Shown: positions 26,398 through 37,363, counted from the first letter of the stretch. The stretch: 64,000 nt of DNA from Malaciobacter halophilus (GCF_002837275.1 NZ_NXIF01000041.1:24709-88708); one strand, 5' to 3'. The notes: generated by a model from the sequence alone, not told the origin. Made by a program: numbers and translations.

Positions 26398-26963
26398 TAA
26401 ATTATTTTTTGTAAACCCTCTATGATAGTCTCTTTTTCTAGGTCTTTTATTCTACTTTCTAGTGACACAATAGTTTCATTTTTATTTAGTACTAAAGATT
26501 TTTGTAAGATAAACTCTCCTTCATCATAATCCTCAGTTACATAATGTAAAGTGACACCTGAAATTTTTTCATTTGCTTTTATTACTGCTTCATGTACATT
26601 TCTTCCATACATTCCTTTTCCCCCAAATTTTGGTAATAAAGAAGGATGAGTATTTATAACTCTGTTTTTAAATGCACTTAATAATTTTTTTTCAATCTTT
26701 TTCATATAACCAGATAAAAATATATAATCACACTTGTACTCTTTTAGCAGTTTTGTAATAGCCTTATCAACATTTTCATATTTTTTTGTATTTACTATAT
26801 AGTTTGGTATATTTTTACTATTTGCTTTTTGTAAAACCTTTGCATCACTATTATTTGAAATAACTACTACAACTTGTGCATTTAATATCTTATTTTCACA
26901 AGCTTTTTGTATATAATCAAATCCACTTCCATTGTGAGATGATAATATTCCTATTCTTTTCAT
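26397..26963 (-). CDS. purN: Phosphoribosylglycinamide formyltransferase
   Basis: 188 residues, normal for PurN. It begins RIGILSSHNGSGFDYI, has the folate-site block THPSLLPKFGGKGMYG near residue 108, and VTLHYVTEDYDEGEFI with the catalytic Asp. It transfers a formyl group from 10-formyl-THF to GAR in purine synthesis. It is encoded alone, upstream of ruvC on the same strand but separated by about 85 bases. Confidence 0.93.
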   Translation of the reverse strand: MKRIGILSSHNGSGFDYIQKACENKILNAQVVVVISNNSDAKVLQKANSKNIPNYIVNTKKYENVDKAITKLLKEYKCDYIFLSGYMKKIEKKLLSAFKNRVINTHPSLLPKFGGKGMYGRNVHEAVIKANEKISGVTLHYVTEDYDEGEFILQKSLVLNKNETIVSLESRIKDLEKETIIEGLQKII

Positions 26964-27047
26964 AACCTACCTTAAATAAAAGTCAAAATTATAATAAAAA
27001 ATTATTAAGAAGTAAACCACTGTTTTTTTTAATTTTAATATTTAAAA

Positions 27048-27515
27048 CTAATTTATTCTTTGTGCATGGGTAATAGCAATTGCAATAGCATCTGTAATAT
27101 CCAATGGTTTTATCTCTTTTTTAATTCCAAGCAATCTTTTTACCATAAAAGCAACTTGTTCTTTTTGTGCCTTACCATTTCCTGTTACTGCTTGTTTTAC
27201 TTGTAAAGGAGTATATTCTGCAAAATTTCCAAACTCTAAAAGTACTTTTAAAGATATTGCTCCTCTAAATTGTGCAAGTTTAATTACTGTTTTTGGGTTA
27301 TATGCATAAAACATATCTTCAATTGCAACCTCATCAATATCAAACTTATTAAATATCATATCAAGACCTTCAGTCATCTCAACAATTTGCTCTTGTAATA
27401 TTTTTGTTTTTATTTTTATTAAACCAGCTTCAATAAGCTTAATATTTCTTCCATTTTTTTCAATAATTGCATATCCGCAATTTCTTGTTCCAGGGTCTAT
27501 TCCTAATATTTTCAC
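27048..27515 (-). CDS. ruvC: Holliday junction endonuclease RuvC
   Basis: 155 residues. Catalytic acids lie in [13 protein letters not shown] (Asp7), VAIEDMF (Glu about 66) and [15 protein letters not shown] (two Asp near 138-141). RuvC cuts Holliday junctions with RuvAB. The gene diverges from dnaA, and the shared intergenic region holds DnaA boxes. The ruvC/dnaA neighbourhood is typical of Campylobacterota outside Helicobacter and Campylobacter. Confidence 0.95.
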   Translation of the reverse strand: MKILGIDPGTRNCGYAIIEKNGRNIKLIEAGLIKIKTKILQEQIVEMTEGLDMIFNKFDIDEVAIEDMFYAYNPKTVIKLAQFRGAISLKVLLEFGNFAEYTPLQVKQAVTGNGKAQKEQVAFMVKRLLGIKKEIKPLDITDAIAIAITHAQRIN

Positions 27516-27518
27516 TAC

Positions 27519-27680
27519 TTATTCACCTTTTATTCATCACATAAAATTTTTCTTTTCAACTTTTCACTTATGTTTAATTCACTTTATTCACATACTAAAA
27601 GTGTGGTATAATCGTTAATCTTTTATAAATATTCACTTAAATTACGTTTTTTTTCACACGAAATTTTAAATTTATTCACT
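27519..27680. other. oriC part 1: DnaA-box cluster between ruvC and dnaA
   Basis: DnaA-box-like 9-mers on the plus strand: TTATTCACC (27519), TTATTCATC (27530), TTATTCACA (27584, perfect E. coli-type box), ATATTCACT (27629) and TTATTCACT (27672). Several more share the TTCAC core, such as those at 27563 and 27578. The region is otherwise very AT-rich and has a TATAAT near 27606 that could be a dnaA promoter. Campylobacterota are known to have bipartite origins flanking dnaA. Confidence 0.7.
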
Positions 27681-27749
27681 ATGTTGATAATTTTTTCATA
27701 ATTATTTAGCTATAATATTTACCAATTATGAAAAAAGAGTATATATTAT

Positions 27750-29066
27750 ATGACAAATAAAGAGTTTTTAGCAATTATAAAACAAGAATCAACAGCATTA
27801 GATTATAATAGATATTTAAAACAGCTAGTTTATAAAAAAATTTCGTCTGATGAAAAAATAGCTGTATTTGAAGTATCAAATAAATATATTGCTTCATGGA
27901 TAAAAAGTAAATATAAAAATCTTATACAACACTGCTTTGAAACTATTGATGGAACAAAACCAGAAATAGAGATAAAAGTTGCTGGAGAAAAAAAGACTAA
28001 AAAAGAGATTATTACTGAAAAACTAAAAAATGATACTGCTGAAAGTACAATATTAAACCCTTCATATACATTTGACTCTTTTGTAGTGGGTAGTTCAAAC
28101 CAAATGGCTTATAATGCTTCACTTGCAGTATCAAAAAAACCAGGTATTCAATATAATCCTTTATTTATTTATGGTGGAACTGGTCTTGGAAAAACTCACT
28201 TGCTACAAGCAATAGGAAATGATGCAATTACTCAGGGTAAAACAGTTATTTACGTAACAATTGAGCAGTTTATGAATGATTTTACTTTTTCAATTAAAAA
28301 TAAAAATATGGAGCATTTTAGAAATAAATATAGAAAATGCGATGTATTATTAATTGATGATATTCAATTTTTAAGTGGAAAAGAACAAACACAAGAAGAG
28401 TTTTTTCATACATTTAATGAACTTCATAATGCAAAAAAACAAATAGTTATGACAAGTGATAGACTCCCATCACAAATTGCTGGACTTGTTGATAGATTAA
28501 AATCTAGATTTGAGTGGGGTTTAACAGCAGATATTCAAATACCTGGACTTGAAACAAAAATTGCAATTATTGAGAAAAAATCTGAATTAAATGGTATTCA
28601 TTTAAGCAGAGAAATAATTAACTTTATTGCAACAAATTTAGATAGTTCAATTAGGGAAATTGAGGGAGTTCTTATTAGAATTAATGCAAGTGCTTCTTTA
28701 TTAAATCAAGAAATTAATTTAGAGTTAGTTCAAGGTTTATTAAAAGAACAAATTAAAGAGACTAAAGAGAATATTAAATTACCAGATATTATAAATATAG
28801 TAGCTAGTGAGTTAAATATTAAACCTAGTGATATAAAATCTAAAAAAAGAACTGCAACAGTTGCAAATGCAAGAAGAGTAGTTATATATCTTGCAAGGGA
28901 GCTTACACATAACTCTATGCCAGATATTGCAAAGTTTTTAGGTATGAAAGACCATAGCTCTATTTCACATAATATTAAAAAAGCAAATGAGTTAATAGAA
29001 AAAGATGAAAACTTTAAATTAATCATAGAAAATTTAAAAAATAAACTAATAAATAAGGAGTGGTAA
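27750..29066 (+). CDS. dnaA: Chromosomal replication initiator DnaA
   Basis: 438 residues, full length. Domain I occupies about 1-75, a short linker follows, then the AAA+ domain with Walker A GGTGLGKTHLL and Walker B VLLIDDIQFLSG, and domain IV with the DNA-binding signature DHSSISHNIKK. It binds the surrounding DnaA boxes to open oriC. The start ATG at 27750 is preceded by AAAAAAGAG; a ten-codon open frame (27728-27760) overlaps the start in another frame. Confidence 0.98.
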   Translation: MTNKEFLAIIKQESTALDYNRYLKQLVYKKISSDEKIAVFEVSNKYIASWIKSKYKNLIQHCFETIDGTKPEIEIKVAGEKKTKKEIITEKLKNDTAESTILNPSYTFDSFVVGSSNQMAYNASLAVSKKPGIQYNPLFIYGGTGLGKTHLLQAIGNDAITQGKTVIYVTIEQFMNDFTFSIKNKNMEHFRNKYRKCDVLLIDDIQFLSGKEQTQEEFFHTFNELHNAKKQIVMTSDRLPSQIAGLVDRLKSRFEWGLTADIQIPGLETKIAIIEKKSELNGIHLSREIINFIATNLDSSIREIEGVLIRINASASLLNQEINLELVQGLLKEQIKETKENIKLPDIINIVASELNIKPSDIKSKKRTATVANARRVVIYLARELTHNSMPDIAKFLGMKDHSSISHNIKKANELIEKDENFKLIIENLKNKLINKEW

Positions 29067-29225
29067 AAAATAAGTTTTAGATGTTCGTGTGAAAAGGTGT
29101 GAATATAAACAAACTATTGTTCACTTTCATTTCGTACGATGAAATGGAAGTTACATAGATATTTTCATCTTTTCACACACTCTACTGCTACCACTAATTA
29201 AAAGAAATAATAAGAGGAGATCCAA
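29067..29225. other. oriC part 2: dnaA-dnaN spacer with DnaA boxes and inverted repeats
   Basis: Contains TATTCACAC on the minus strand (29097-29105), TTGTTCACT (29117-29125), and a pair of inverted elements GTGTGAAAAG (29087) and CTTTTCACAC (29169) that enclose a smaller inverted repeat, CATTTC-N7-GAAATG. Such a spacer is the second lobe of bipartite origins in related bacteria. The dnaN ribosome binding site GAGGAG lies at the end. Confidence 0.6.
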
Positions 29226-30296
29226 GTGAGATTTATCATCACAAAAAATATCATTGAGAATATAGTTTCTTCAATGCAACCATTTTTAGAAAAAAAAGAT
29301 GCAAGTGCTATTACTTCACATATATATTTAGAAGTTAACAATGATAAACTTATCATGAAAGCAACAGATTATGAGATAGGATTACAATCTCAAATCGATG
29401 AACTAAATGAAAGTGTAAATGGAAAAGCAACAGTTAATGGTTCTAACCTTTTAGGAATACTAAAAAGATTAAAAGATTTAGAAATTATTGTAGAAACTAA
29501 TGACAATAATTTAATCATTAAACAAAATAAATCTACATTTAAATTACCAATGTATGATCCTGAAGAGTATCCAACTTTACCAAAACCTGATAATATTAAT
29601 AAACTTGATATGAGTATGTTAAATCTAATTAATTCTATTAGAAAAATTACTCCTGCAATAGATAATAATAATCCTAAATTTGAATTAAATGGAGCATTAG
29701 TAGATATTAAAAGTGATAAAATTAATTTTGTAGCAACTGATACAAGAAGATTAGCTGTATCACACTTACAAAATATTTCAAATGAACAAAATCAATTTAT
29801 TATTCCTAAAAAAGCTATTATAGAAATTCAAAAGCTATTCTTAGATGATGCAAATATTGCATATGATGATACAAACTTAATTATTTCAAATGATAAAATG
29901 ACATTTTTTACAAAATTAATTAATGGAAAGTTCCCAGATTATGATAGAATTATACCAAATAGTTTAAAATACAATTTCTCTTTACCAAAAGATATGTTAA
30001 TAGAATCTATTAAATTAGTTACATCACTATTTTCTAATATAAAAATTACTTTTAGTTCAAATAGCATAATATTTGAATCATTAGATGAAGATAGTGAATC
30101 AAAAACACAATTAGATATAGATTTAAATATAGAAAATACATTTTATCTAGCAGTTAATGCAAAATATCTATTAGATTTTTTAAGTTTAACAAACAATGAA
30201 AAAGTAACTATTGGTTTTAATGAATCAAATTTACCATTTTATTTAGAAGATGAAAAATTCTTTACAATTGTAATGCCAATAGTTTTAGAAAAATAA
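29226..30296 (+). CDS. dnaN: DNA polymerase III beta sliding clamp
   Basis: 356 residues, beginning with GTG at 29226 after AGAGGAGA. It has the three repeated clamp domains; recognisable segments are MKATDYEIGLQSQI, FVATDTRRLAVSHL (domain II) and the C-terminal FFTIVMPIVLEK resembling the family's VMPMR end. It encircles DNA and tethers the polymerase. The gene follows dnaA across the second oriC lobe and precedes gyrB by about 30 bases. Confidence 0.97.
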   Translation: MRFIITKNIIENIVSSMQPFLEKKDASAITSHIYLEVNNDKLIMKATDYEIGLQSQIDELNESVNGKATVNGSNLLGILKRLKDLEIIVETNDNNLIIKQNKSTFKLPMYDPEEYPTLPKPDNINKLDMSMLNLINSIRKITPAIDNNNPKFELNGALVDIKSDKINFVATDTRRLAVSHLQNISNEQNQFIIPKKAIIEIQKLFLDDANIAYDDTNLIISNDKMTFFTKLINGKFPDYDRIIPNSLKYNFSLPKDMLIESIKLVTSLFSNIKITFSSNSIIFESLDEDSESKTQLDIDLNIENTFYLAVNAKYLLDFLSLTNNEKVTIGFNESNLPFYLEDEKFFTIVMPIVLEK

Positions 30297-30325
30297 TATA
30301 GAAATATCAAGAAGGAAAAAGATAA

Positions 30326-32636
<2,311 letters not shown>

Positions 32637-32638
<2 letters not shown>

Positions 32639-32659
32639 AAAGAGGATTTTCCTCTTTTT
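32637..32659 (+). terminator. Intrinsic terminator of gyrB
   Basis: AAAAAGAGGA-TTT-TCCTCTTTTT directly at the gyrB stop codon. Confidence 0.85.
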
Positions 32660-32700
32660 ACTCCTTTTATCTTTTTAATCTATATTTTTTTGGAGCTTAT

Positions 32701-33219
32701 ATGAGAAAAAAGAGTCTCTTATCTTATGAGGCTAAAGTAATTTTAATTATAGTTACTTTGCTATTACTTATTTTTTTACCTATTCCTATTTTTGACACAT
32801 TAGTAAAAATAAAACAGTATGTAGTAGTAACTTATGAAAAGTTTATTGCACCATTTCCTATTTGGGTACAACTATTAGTAATAATTGTTCCTTTTATTAT
32901 AGCTATAACTATTAAAATAATTCAAAAAAATAGATGTAAATATACTCAAGATATCTTTTATGGCATAAAATGGACATGGAGTTGGAATAAACAAAGTGTA
33001 GTAAATTTGAAATGTTATTGTCCTACTTGTAATGAAGAACTTTATTATGATGATACAGTTTCATATGATAAGTTAACAGTTAGAAAATTTGAATTTGTAT
33101 GTGAAAAGTGTAATAAAGTTATTGGTTCAATACCAAATGAAAATAAGAATTTACACTCTTCAAAAATTATAAATAATGAAATAGAAAGGATAATTAAAAG
33201 AAGAGTATCTCAAATGTAA
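32701..33219 (+). CDS. Membrane protein with C-terminal zinc-ribbon-like motif, unknown function
   Basis: 172 residues. Two hydrophobic helices (about 12-32 and 57-78) are followed by a soluble part with two CxxC pairs, CYCPTC near residue 106 and CEKC near residue 137, spaced as in a zinc ribbon. The family is not one I recognise. The ATG at 32701 follows a TTTGGAG sequence. It is transcribed alone and ends at a bidirectional hairpin. Confidence 0.7.
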   Translation: MRKKSLLSYEAKVILIIVTLLLLIFLPIPIFDTLVKIKQYVVVTYEKFIAPFPIWVQLLVIIVPFIIAITIKIIQKNRCKYTQDIFYGIKWTWSWNKQSVVNLKCYCPTCNEELYYDDTVSYDKLTVRKFEFVCEKCNKVIGSIPNENKNLHSSKIINNEIERIIKRRVSQM

Positions 33220-33240
33220 GATGGCAAAAGCCATCTTTAA
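33218..33240. terminator. Bidirectional terminator hairpin
   Basis: AAGATGGC-AAAA-GCCATCTT between two converging genes, overlapping both stop codons. Confidence 0.65.
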
Positions 33241-33944
33241 AATTTTGAATTACTATTTTGCCATTTCTCTTTTGGTAAAATTTTCTCTTTAATTCTCCAA
33301 ACTTTTTTTATTTTTTCATTCTGTATATAAAAAAGTTCATAAAGTGCATATTTAACTTGTGATTGCTCTATTTGTGTTACACTTAATACAAATTGGCCTT
33401 GACCTAGTATCATGTGGTTTTTAATGTAGCTTCTATCTTTTATAACTTTGTTATGGATATAGTTTTTTATTAAATTTTTGTTTGTTTTTGTTAAATTTTT
33501 ATTTAAAACCTCTGTTGGAAGAGAGTTTATTAAATCTTTGTTTTTTATAGTTTCAATATTATCTCAATGTTCAACAATTAAGCCATTTTCAAATCTAAAA
33601 ATATCAATTATATGCATATATGTATTATTTTCTTTTGATAAAGTTTGTGCAACAACATACTCTTTATCTTCAAATACTCTAATTACTTTTGTGTTCATAT
33701 TTTTTGTTGATAAATAATCAAGATAAGATATTAATCCCTCTTTATTATCTTTTGCATATAAATTATGTTGGATATACTTTTTATCACTAACATATTTTAA
33801 TACAGTTCTATCCTGATTATTACTAAATGCCTTTTCTAAAAGCATAACTACTTTTTGAGAGTTTGATAACTCTTTTGCAAAACTATTTAAAACAAAAACT
33901 ATTGATAAAAAAGATATTGCAACTACTAATTTTTTTAATCTCAT
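33237..33944 (-). pseudogene. SnoaL/NTF2-like secreted protein interrupted by an in-frame UGA
   Basis: The first 126 codons (33944-33567) encode a signal peptide (about 1-23, ending NSFAKE) and a SnoaL-like domain ending GLIVEH, followed by TGA at 33566-33564. The same frame then stays open for 108 more codons to a TAA at 33239-33237, with protein-like content such as DNIETIKN and YALYELFYIQNEKIKKVWRI, a second SnoaL-like half. SnoaL proteins typically read VEHWD at this spot, so the TGA replaces an expected TGG (Trp). It is most simply a nonsense mutation; a sequencing error or UGA read-through cannot be excluded. It lies downstream of the AraC-type gene on the same strand. Confidence 0.8.
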
Positions 33945-33954
33945 ATTTACTCCT

Positions 33955-34026
33955 AATGGTAATTTTTTGGAATTATATTTATTTAAATACCATTGGTAAA
34001 GGTTAAAATGATATGAAAAATGGTAA
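33955..34026. promoter_or_regulatory. Repeated ATGGTA / TACCAT elements before the SnoaL-like gene
   Basis: AATGGTAA at 33955 and 34019, and the palindrome TACCATTGGTA at 33988-33998, all in the 93-base gap between the AraC-type gene and the SnoaL-like gene. They could be AraC-family half-sites. Confidence 0.35.
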
Positions 34027-34037
34027 AAATCAAACCA

Positions 34038-34889
34038 TTATAGATTTTTTTCTTTAAATTTGCTTGGTGAGATGTTAGTATATTTTTTAAAAAATTTTAT
34101 GAAATTTGTTGTTTCAATAAAACCTAGTTCATAAGATATTTGTTTAATGGGGTTATTATTACTTACTAATCTTCTTTTTGCTTCAAGTATTATATAACTA
34201 GTTATTACCTGCTTTGCAGTTTGATTTGTAATTTGTTTGCAAATAGTATTTAAATGTTTTGAACTTATATTTAATAAATTACTATAATAAGTAACATTTC
34301 TATTTTTATAATAGTTTTCATGTAATATGCTTTTAAAATCATGAAATGTTTTTAAATACTTATCATTTATAGTATTTTTATTCTGTTTATTAAAATCTTC
34401 AGATGCTTTTAAAACAATATAATTAAAAAGAGTGCTATTAATCTTTTCTTTACAAATATATTGGCTTTTATAATCATCAAGTAATTGCTTGAAAATAGGT
34501 TTGTAATCTATTTTGCAATTATAAAGAATAGAGGGTTTAAGTAATATATTAAATATTGAGTTATTTAAATTAAGAATATTTCTTTTCAAAAATTCATCAG
34601 TAAAAAGAATAATATAACCTTCATAATTTGCAGTTTTACTAAAACTATGAATTTGCTCTTTTGATAAAAAAATCATACAGTTATTTTCAATTTTATATTT
34701 TTTAAAATCAATAAAGTGATAATCTAAAGCTTTTGTAAAATATAAAATATGATAAAACTTAATTCTATGAGCTTTAGTCATAAAATGAGTATTTAAATCT
34801 ATATTTTTAAATAACTGCTTAAAAGTTAATATTTCAAAGCCATACTCTTTTAATTTATGTAAAAACTCTACTTCTAATAAATTTTTCAT
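34038..34889 (-). CDS. AraC-family transcriptional regulator
   Basis: 283 residues. The N-terminal part (to about 170) looks like a cupin-type sensing domain but has no clear signature. The C-terminal 100 residues form the double helix-turn-helix of AraC proteins: YYSNLLNISSKHLNTICKQ and, at the second, IKQISYELGFIETTNFIKFF followed by KKYTNISPSKFK. It diverges from the VOC gene and lies upstream of the SnoaL-like gene, which it may regulate. Confidence 0.9.
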   Translation of the reverse strand: MKNLLEVEFLHKLKEYGFEILTFKQLFKNIDLNTHFMTKAHRIKFYHILYFTKALDYHFIDFKKYKIENNCMIFLSKEQIHSFSKTANYEGYIILFTDEFLKRNILNLNNSIFNILLKPSILYNCKIDYKPIFKQLLDDYKSQYICKEKINSTLFNYIVLKASEDFNKQNKNTINDKYLKTFHDFKSILHENYYKNRNVTYYSNLLNISSKHLNTICKQITNQTAKQVITSYIILEAKRRLVSNNNPIKQISYELGFIETTNFIKFFKKYTNISPSKFKEKNL

Positions 34890-34969
34890 AAATAGATTAT
34901 AAAGAATTAATCATAATAAAGCAAACTATATAATCTTATAGTAGAATATAAAAAATTTTAGGAATAGTT

Positions 34970-35356
34970 ATGATTATTGAAAACTTAGACCATTTAGTAC
35001 TAACAGTTAAAGATATTGATAAAACAATAAGATTTTATACTGATGTTTTAGGAATGAAAAAAGAGATATTTAAAAACTCAAGAGTTGCTTTAAAATATTC
35101 AAATCAAAAAATAAATCTTCATCAACTTGGAAGTGAATTTGAACCAAAAGCTACAAATGTAAAAGAAGGTAGTGCTGATTTATGTTTTATTGTAAAAGAG
35201 AATATAAATGAAATAGTTAAATTTTTGGAAAATAAAGATATAAAAATATTAAAAGGACCAGTTTATAGAACAGGTGCTTTAGGAAGTATTTACTCTATAT
35301 ATATTAATGATCCAGATGGAAACTTAATAGAATTATCAAATTATATTAAAAACTAA
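34970..35356 (+). CDS. VOC (glyoxalase-like) family protein
   Basis: 128 residues: two beta-alpha-beta-beta-beta modules, starting with LDHLVLTVKDIDKTIRFYTDVLGM and ending with NDPDGNLIELSNY. Candidate metal ligands are His8, the His in INLHQLG and the Glu in NLIELS. The family includes virulence-associated lyase-like and fosfomycin-resistance-like proteins; the substrate cannot be told. It diverges from the AraC-type gene and is followed by a long inverted repeat. Confidence 0.85.
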   Translation: MIIENLDHLVLTVKDIDKTIRFYTDVLGMKKEIFKNSRVALKYSNQKINLHQLGSEFEPKATNVKEGSADLCFIVKENINEIVKFLENKDIKILKGPVYRTGALGSIYSIYINDPDGNLIELSNYIKN

Positions 35357-35357
35357 T

Positions 35358-35414
35358 GACACTTTATTGTTATTAAAAGTAGCTTTTTATAGTGATTTTA
35401 ATAATTAAAGTGTC
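35358..35414. repeat. Long inverted repeat downstream of the VOC gene
   Basis: Left arm GACACTTTA-TTG-TTATTAAAA (35358-35378) and right arm TTTTAATAA-T-TAAAGTGTC (35396-35414) pair over 18 positions with a small bulge. It may be a terminator, a regulatory site, or the remnant of a mobile repeat. Confidence 0.55.
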
Positions 35415-35530
35415 AAAACTAAACAAAATTAGCAAAATAAATAATATGAGTTTACCTTTTTAATATAATTTTTATAAATTATGTTATTATTTTAAGTATA
35501 TATTAAAATATAACTTAATAAAGGTGGATA

Positions 35531-35851
35531 ATGAGAGTTTCATCAATGAACTTAAAACAAAAGTTAGATATTGCTAAAACTAGTAAGAAGATAGAAGAAT
35601 TAGAAACTTTAGTTGAAAGTGAGTCGATGCTTGTAAGAAGAGCAATTGCAAGAAATGAAAATATTAATGAAAAAATTGCAAATCAATTAGCATTTGACCC
35701 TGTTTTAAATGTAAGTTACATGGCATGTAAAAATTCAAATTGTACTCAAAAAAGAGATTTTTCTTCGTACTCTTTAATTGGTTGTGTAGTTTGTAAAAAA
35801 GATGAAAGAGAGATTGATTGTCAAACTTGTAAAAATAAGAAAGTTTATTAA
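35531..35851 (+). CDS. Small Cys-rich protein, first of a tandem pair
   Basis: 106 residues. An N-terminal helical part (residues 1-65) contains SMLVRRAIARNENINEKIA and LAFDPVLNVSYMA, resembling leucine-rich-variant/HEAT-like repeats. The C-terminal part has CVVCKKDE and CQTCKN, two CxxC pairs that could bind zinc. The neighbouring gene at 35916 is a paralogue. The start follows AAAGGTGG. No known function; I do not recognise the family by name. Confidence 0.7.
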   Translation: MRVSSMNLKQKLDIAKTSKKIEELETLVESESMLVRRAIARNENINEKIANQLAFDPVLNVSYMACKNSNCTQKRDFSSYSLIGCVVCKKDEREIDCQTCKNKKVY

Positions 35852-35915
35852 TACTAATACTATTTTATTACTTTTTCTTATTATACTTAGAAAAATAATT
35901 GGGAGTAATAAAATT

Positions 35916-36224
35916 ATGGAAGATTTAAGAAAATTACCTGTTGAAAAGTTATTAGATATGGCATATAAAAGTAGTTGCATACAAGAGTTAAATAAATTAT
36001 GTAATATTGAGTCTATGATTGTAAGACGAGTAGTTGCAAAAAATAGAAATATAAATAGTTATATAGCAAACAATCTAGCTACTGATCCAGTTTTAAATGT
36101 AAGTTATATAGCACTTAAAAATCCAAACTGTACAATTAAAAGAGATTTGCATGAAAATGAACTTGTAAAATGTGTAGTTTGTGATAAAGATGAAAGATAT
36201 ATGAATTGTACACTGTGTAACTAA
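35916..36224 (+). CDS. Small Cys-rich protein, second of a tandem pair
   Basis: I start at the ATG at 35916 (after GGGAG), because similarity to the first copy begins there; 102 residues. It shares SMIVRRVVAKNRNINSYIA, DPVLNVSYIALKNPNCTIKRD and the C-terminal CVVCDKDE ... CTLC with the copy at 35531. The upstream extension of the frame overlaps the first copy and is not family-like. The pair is a recent or maintained local duplication. Confidence 0.7.
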   Translation: MEDLRKLPVEKLLDMAYKSSCIQELNKLCNIESMIVRRVVAKNRNINSYIANNLATDPVLNVSYIALKNPNCTIKRDLHENELVKCVVCDKDERYMNCTLCN

Positions 36225-36312
36225 TCAAAATATACTATTTTTCACCGCTATACTACACTTGTAAGTAAATTTTTGATAAAATTGGCAAAATTTAAATACA
36301 AAAGGTTATTTT

Positions 36313-36696
36313 ATGGAAATGAAATATGGTGAAAAAGAGATTGTTGAGTTTGATATTAACAATGAAGAACATTATTGGCCAAATAAAAATGATAAAAACT
36401 ATATTATAGATATTGAATTACCTGAATTTATGGCAAAATGTCCAAGAAGTGGATACCCTGATTTTGCAACAATTAAACTACAATATACACCAAATAAAAA
36501 AGTAATTGAATTAAAAGCTTTAAAAATCTATATCAATACTTTTATGTATAGAGAAGTTTCTCACGAAAACTCTGCAAATGAGATTTTTGATACATTATAT
36601 GAAAAATTACAACCTAAATGGATGAAAGTTGTTGCAGATTTTAAACCAAGAGGAAATGTACATACTGTTATTGAAATAGATAGCGCAAAAATGTAA
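36313..36696 (+). CDS. queF: NADPH-dependent 7-cyano-7-deazaguanine reductase
   Basis: 127 residues, the short (unimodular) QueF form. Catalytic Cys is in PEFMAKCPRSGYPDF; the QueF motif region includes ELKALKIYINTFMYREVSHE. It reduces preQ0 to preQ1 for queuosine. Other queuosine genes are not in the window. The next gene begins ten bases after it. Confidence 0.95.
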   Translation: MEMKYGEKEIVEFDINNEEHYWPNKNDKNYIIDIELPEFMAKCPRSGYPDFATIKLQYTPNKKVIELKALKIYINTFMYREVSHENSANEIFDTLYEKLQPKWMKVVADFKPRGNVHTVIEIDSAKM

Positions 36697-36705
36697 GGAT
36701 AAGTC

Positions 36706-37320
36706 TTGGAGAGATTAGTTACTACTTCTCAAGCGGCTCAAATCCTTGGGCTCTCTCTTCAAGGTGTACACTATAGAATAAAAAATAATCAATTAAAATC
36801 TATTAAAAAATCTGGGAAAACTTATGTTTATATAAGTGAACATGTAGAAGATAAATCAAAAAAAGATGAAAAACCTGTTGAAATTATCGAAATTAAAGAG
36901 TTAATAAAAGTAAAAGATGAACAAATAGATTTATTAAAAAAAAATATGAAATGGATGAAAAAACAGTATACTTCAGAGATATTAAGACTTGAAAAAAATC
37001 AAAAAAAGATTATAGAAGTTTTTAATAGAGAAATAGATTTACTTCAAAGTGCTTTTAATGAAATGCGTGCAATTTATAAACCAAAAATTGAAAATAAAAA
37101 CTATAATAAAGAAGAGCAAAATAAGCAAAACACACAAAAAGAGTTTAATTATATAACTTTACAACAGTTTACTAAAATGATGAAAGCTTATGGAAAATCT
37201 GATTTGGAGATTAAAACAATAATCTTAACAGGTGTTAAAAGTAAAGACCATAGATTTTTATATGACAAAAAAAGTAAAAAAGTAATAATAAAAGATAGTG
37301 ATTTTAAAGATTTTTTATAA
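36706..37320 (+). CDS. Helix-turn-helix coiled-coil DNA-binding protein
   Basis: 204 residues from a TTG at 36706 after AAGGATAAG. The N-terminus (LVTTSQAAQILGLSLQGVHYRI) is an excisionase/MerR-like winged helix. A coiled coil follows, from about 55 to 130, and a basic C-terminal part includes FNYITLQQFTKMMKAYGKS. I do not recognise a named family. It may be a nucleoid-type or regulatory protein; it is close to queF and could be cotranscribed. Confidence 0.65.
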   Translation: MERLVTTSQAAQILGLSLQGVHYRIKNNQLKSIKKSGKTYVYISEHVEDKSKKDEKPVEIIEIKELIKVKDEQIDLLKKNMKWMKKQYTSEILRLEKNQKKIIEVFNREIDLLQSAFNEMRAIYKPKIENKNYNKEEQNKQNTQKEFNYITLQQFTKMMKAYGKSDLEIKTIILTGVKSKDHRFLYDKKSKKVIIKDSDFKDFL

Positions 37321-37337
37321 AGTAATAAATTTTAAGC

Positions 37338-37363
37338 AAAAAAAAGAGTGCTTTAAAGCACTC
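37338..37363 (-). terminator. Intrinsic terminator of the SRP RNA gene
   Basis: GAGTGCTTTAAAGCACTC hairpin followed on the minus strand by eight T. Part of this stem also pairs with the RNA's 5' end. Confidence 0.8.

Noticed and set aside
27728..27760. Ten-codon frame overlapping the dnaA start
   Set aside because: Could be a regulatory upstream frame, but it is very short, in AT-rich DNA, and its apparent ATG AAA AAA GAG doubles as the dnaA ribosome binding site.
33478..33717. Plus-strand open frame opposite the SnoaL-like gene
   Set aside because: It mirrors the interrupted minus-strand gene, whose sequence is protein-like; the plus frame has no ribosome binding site.
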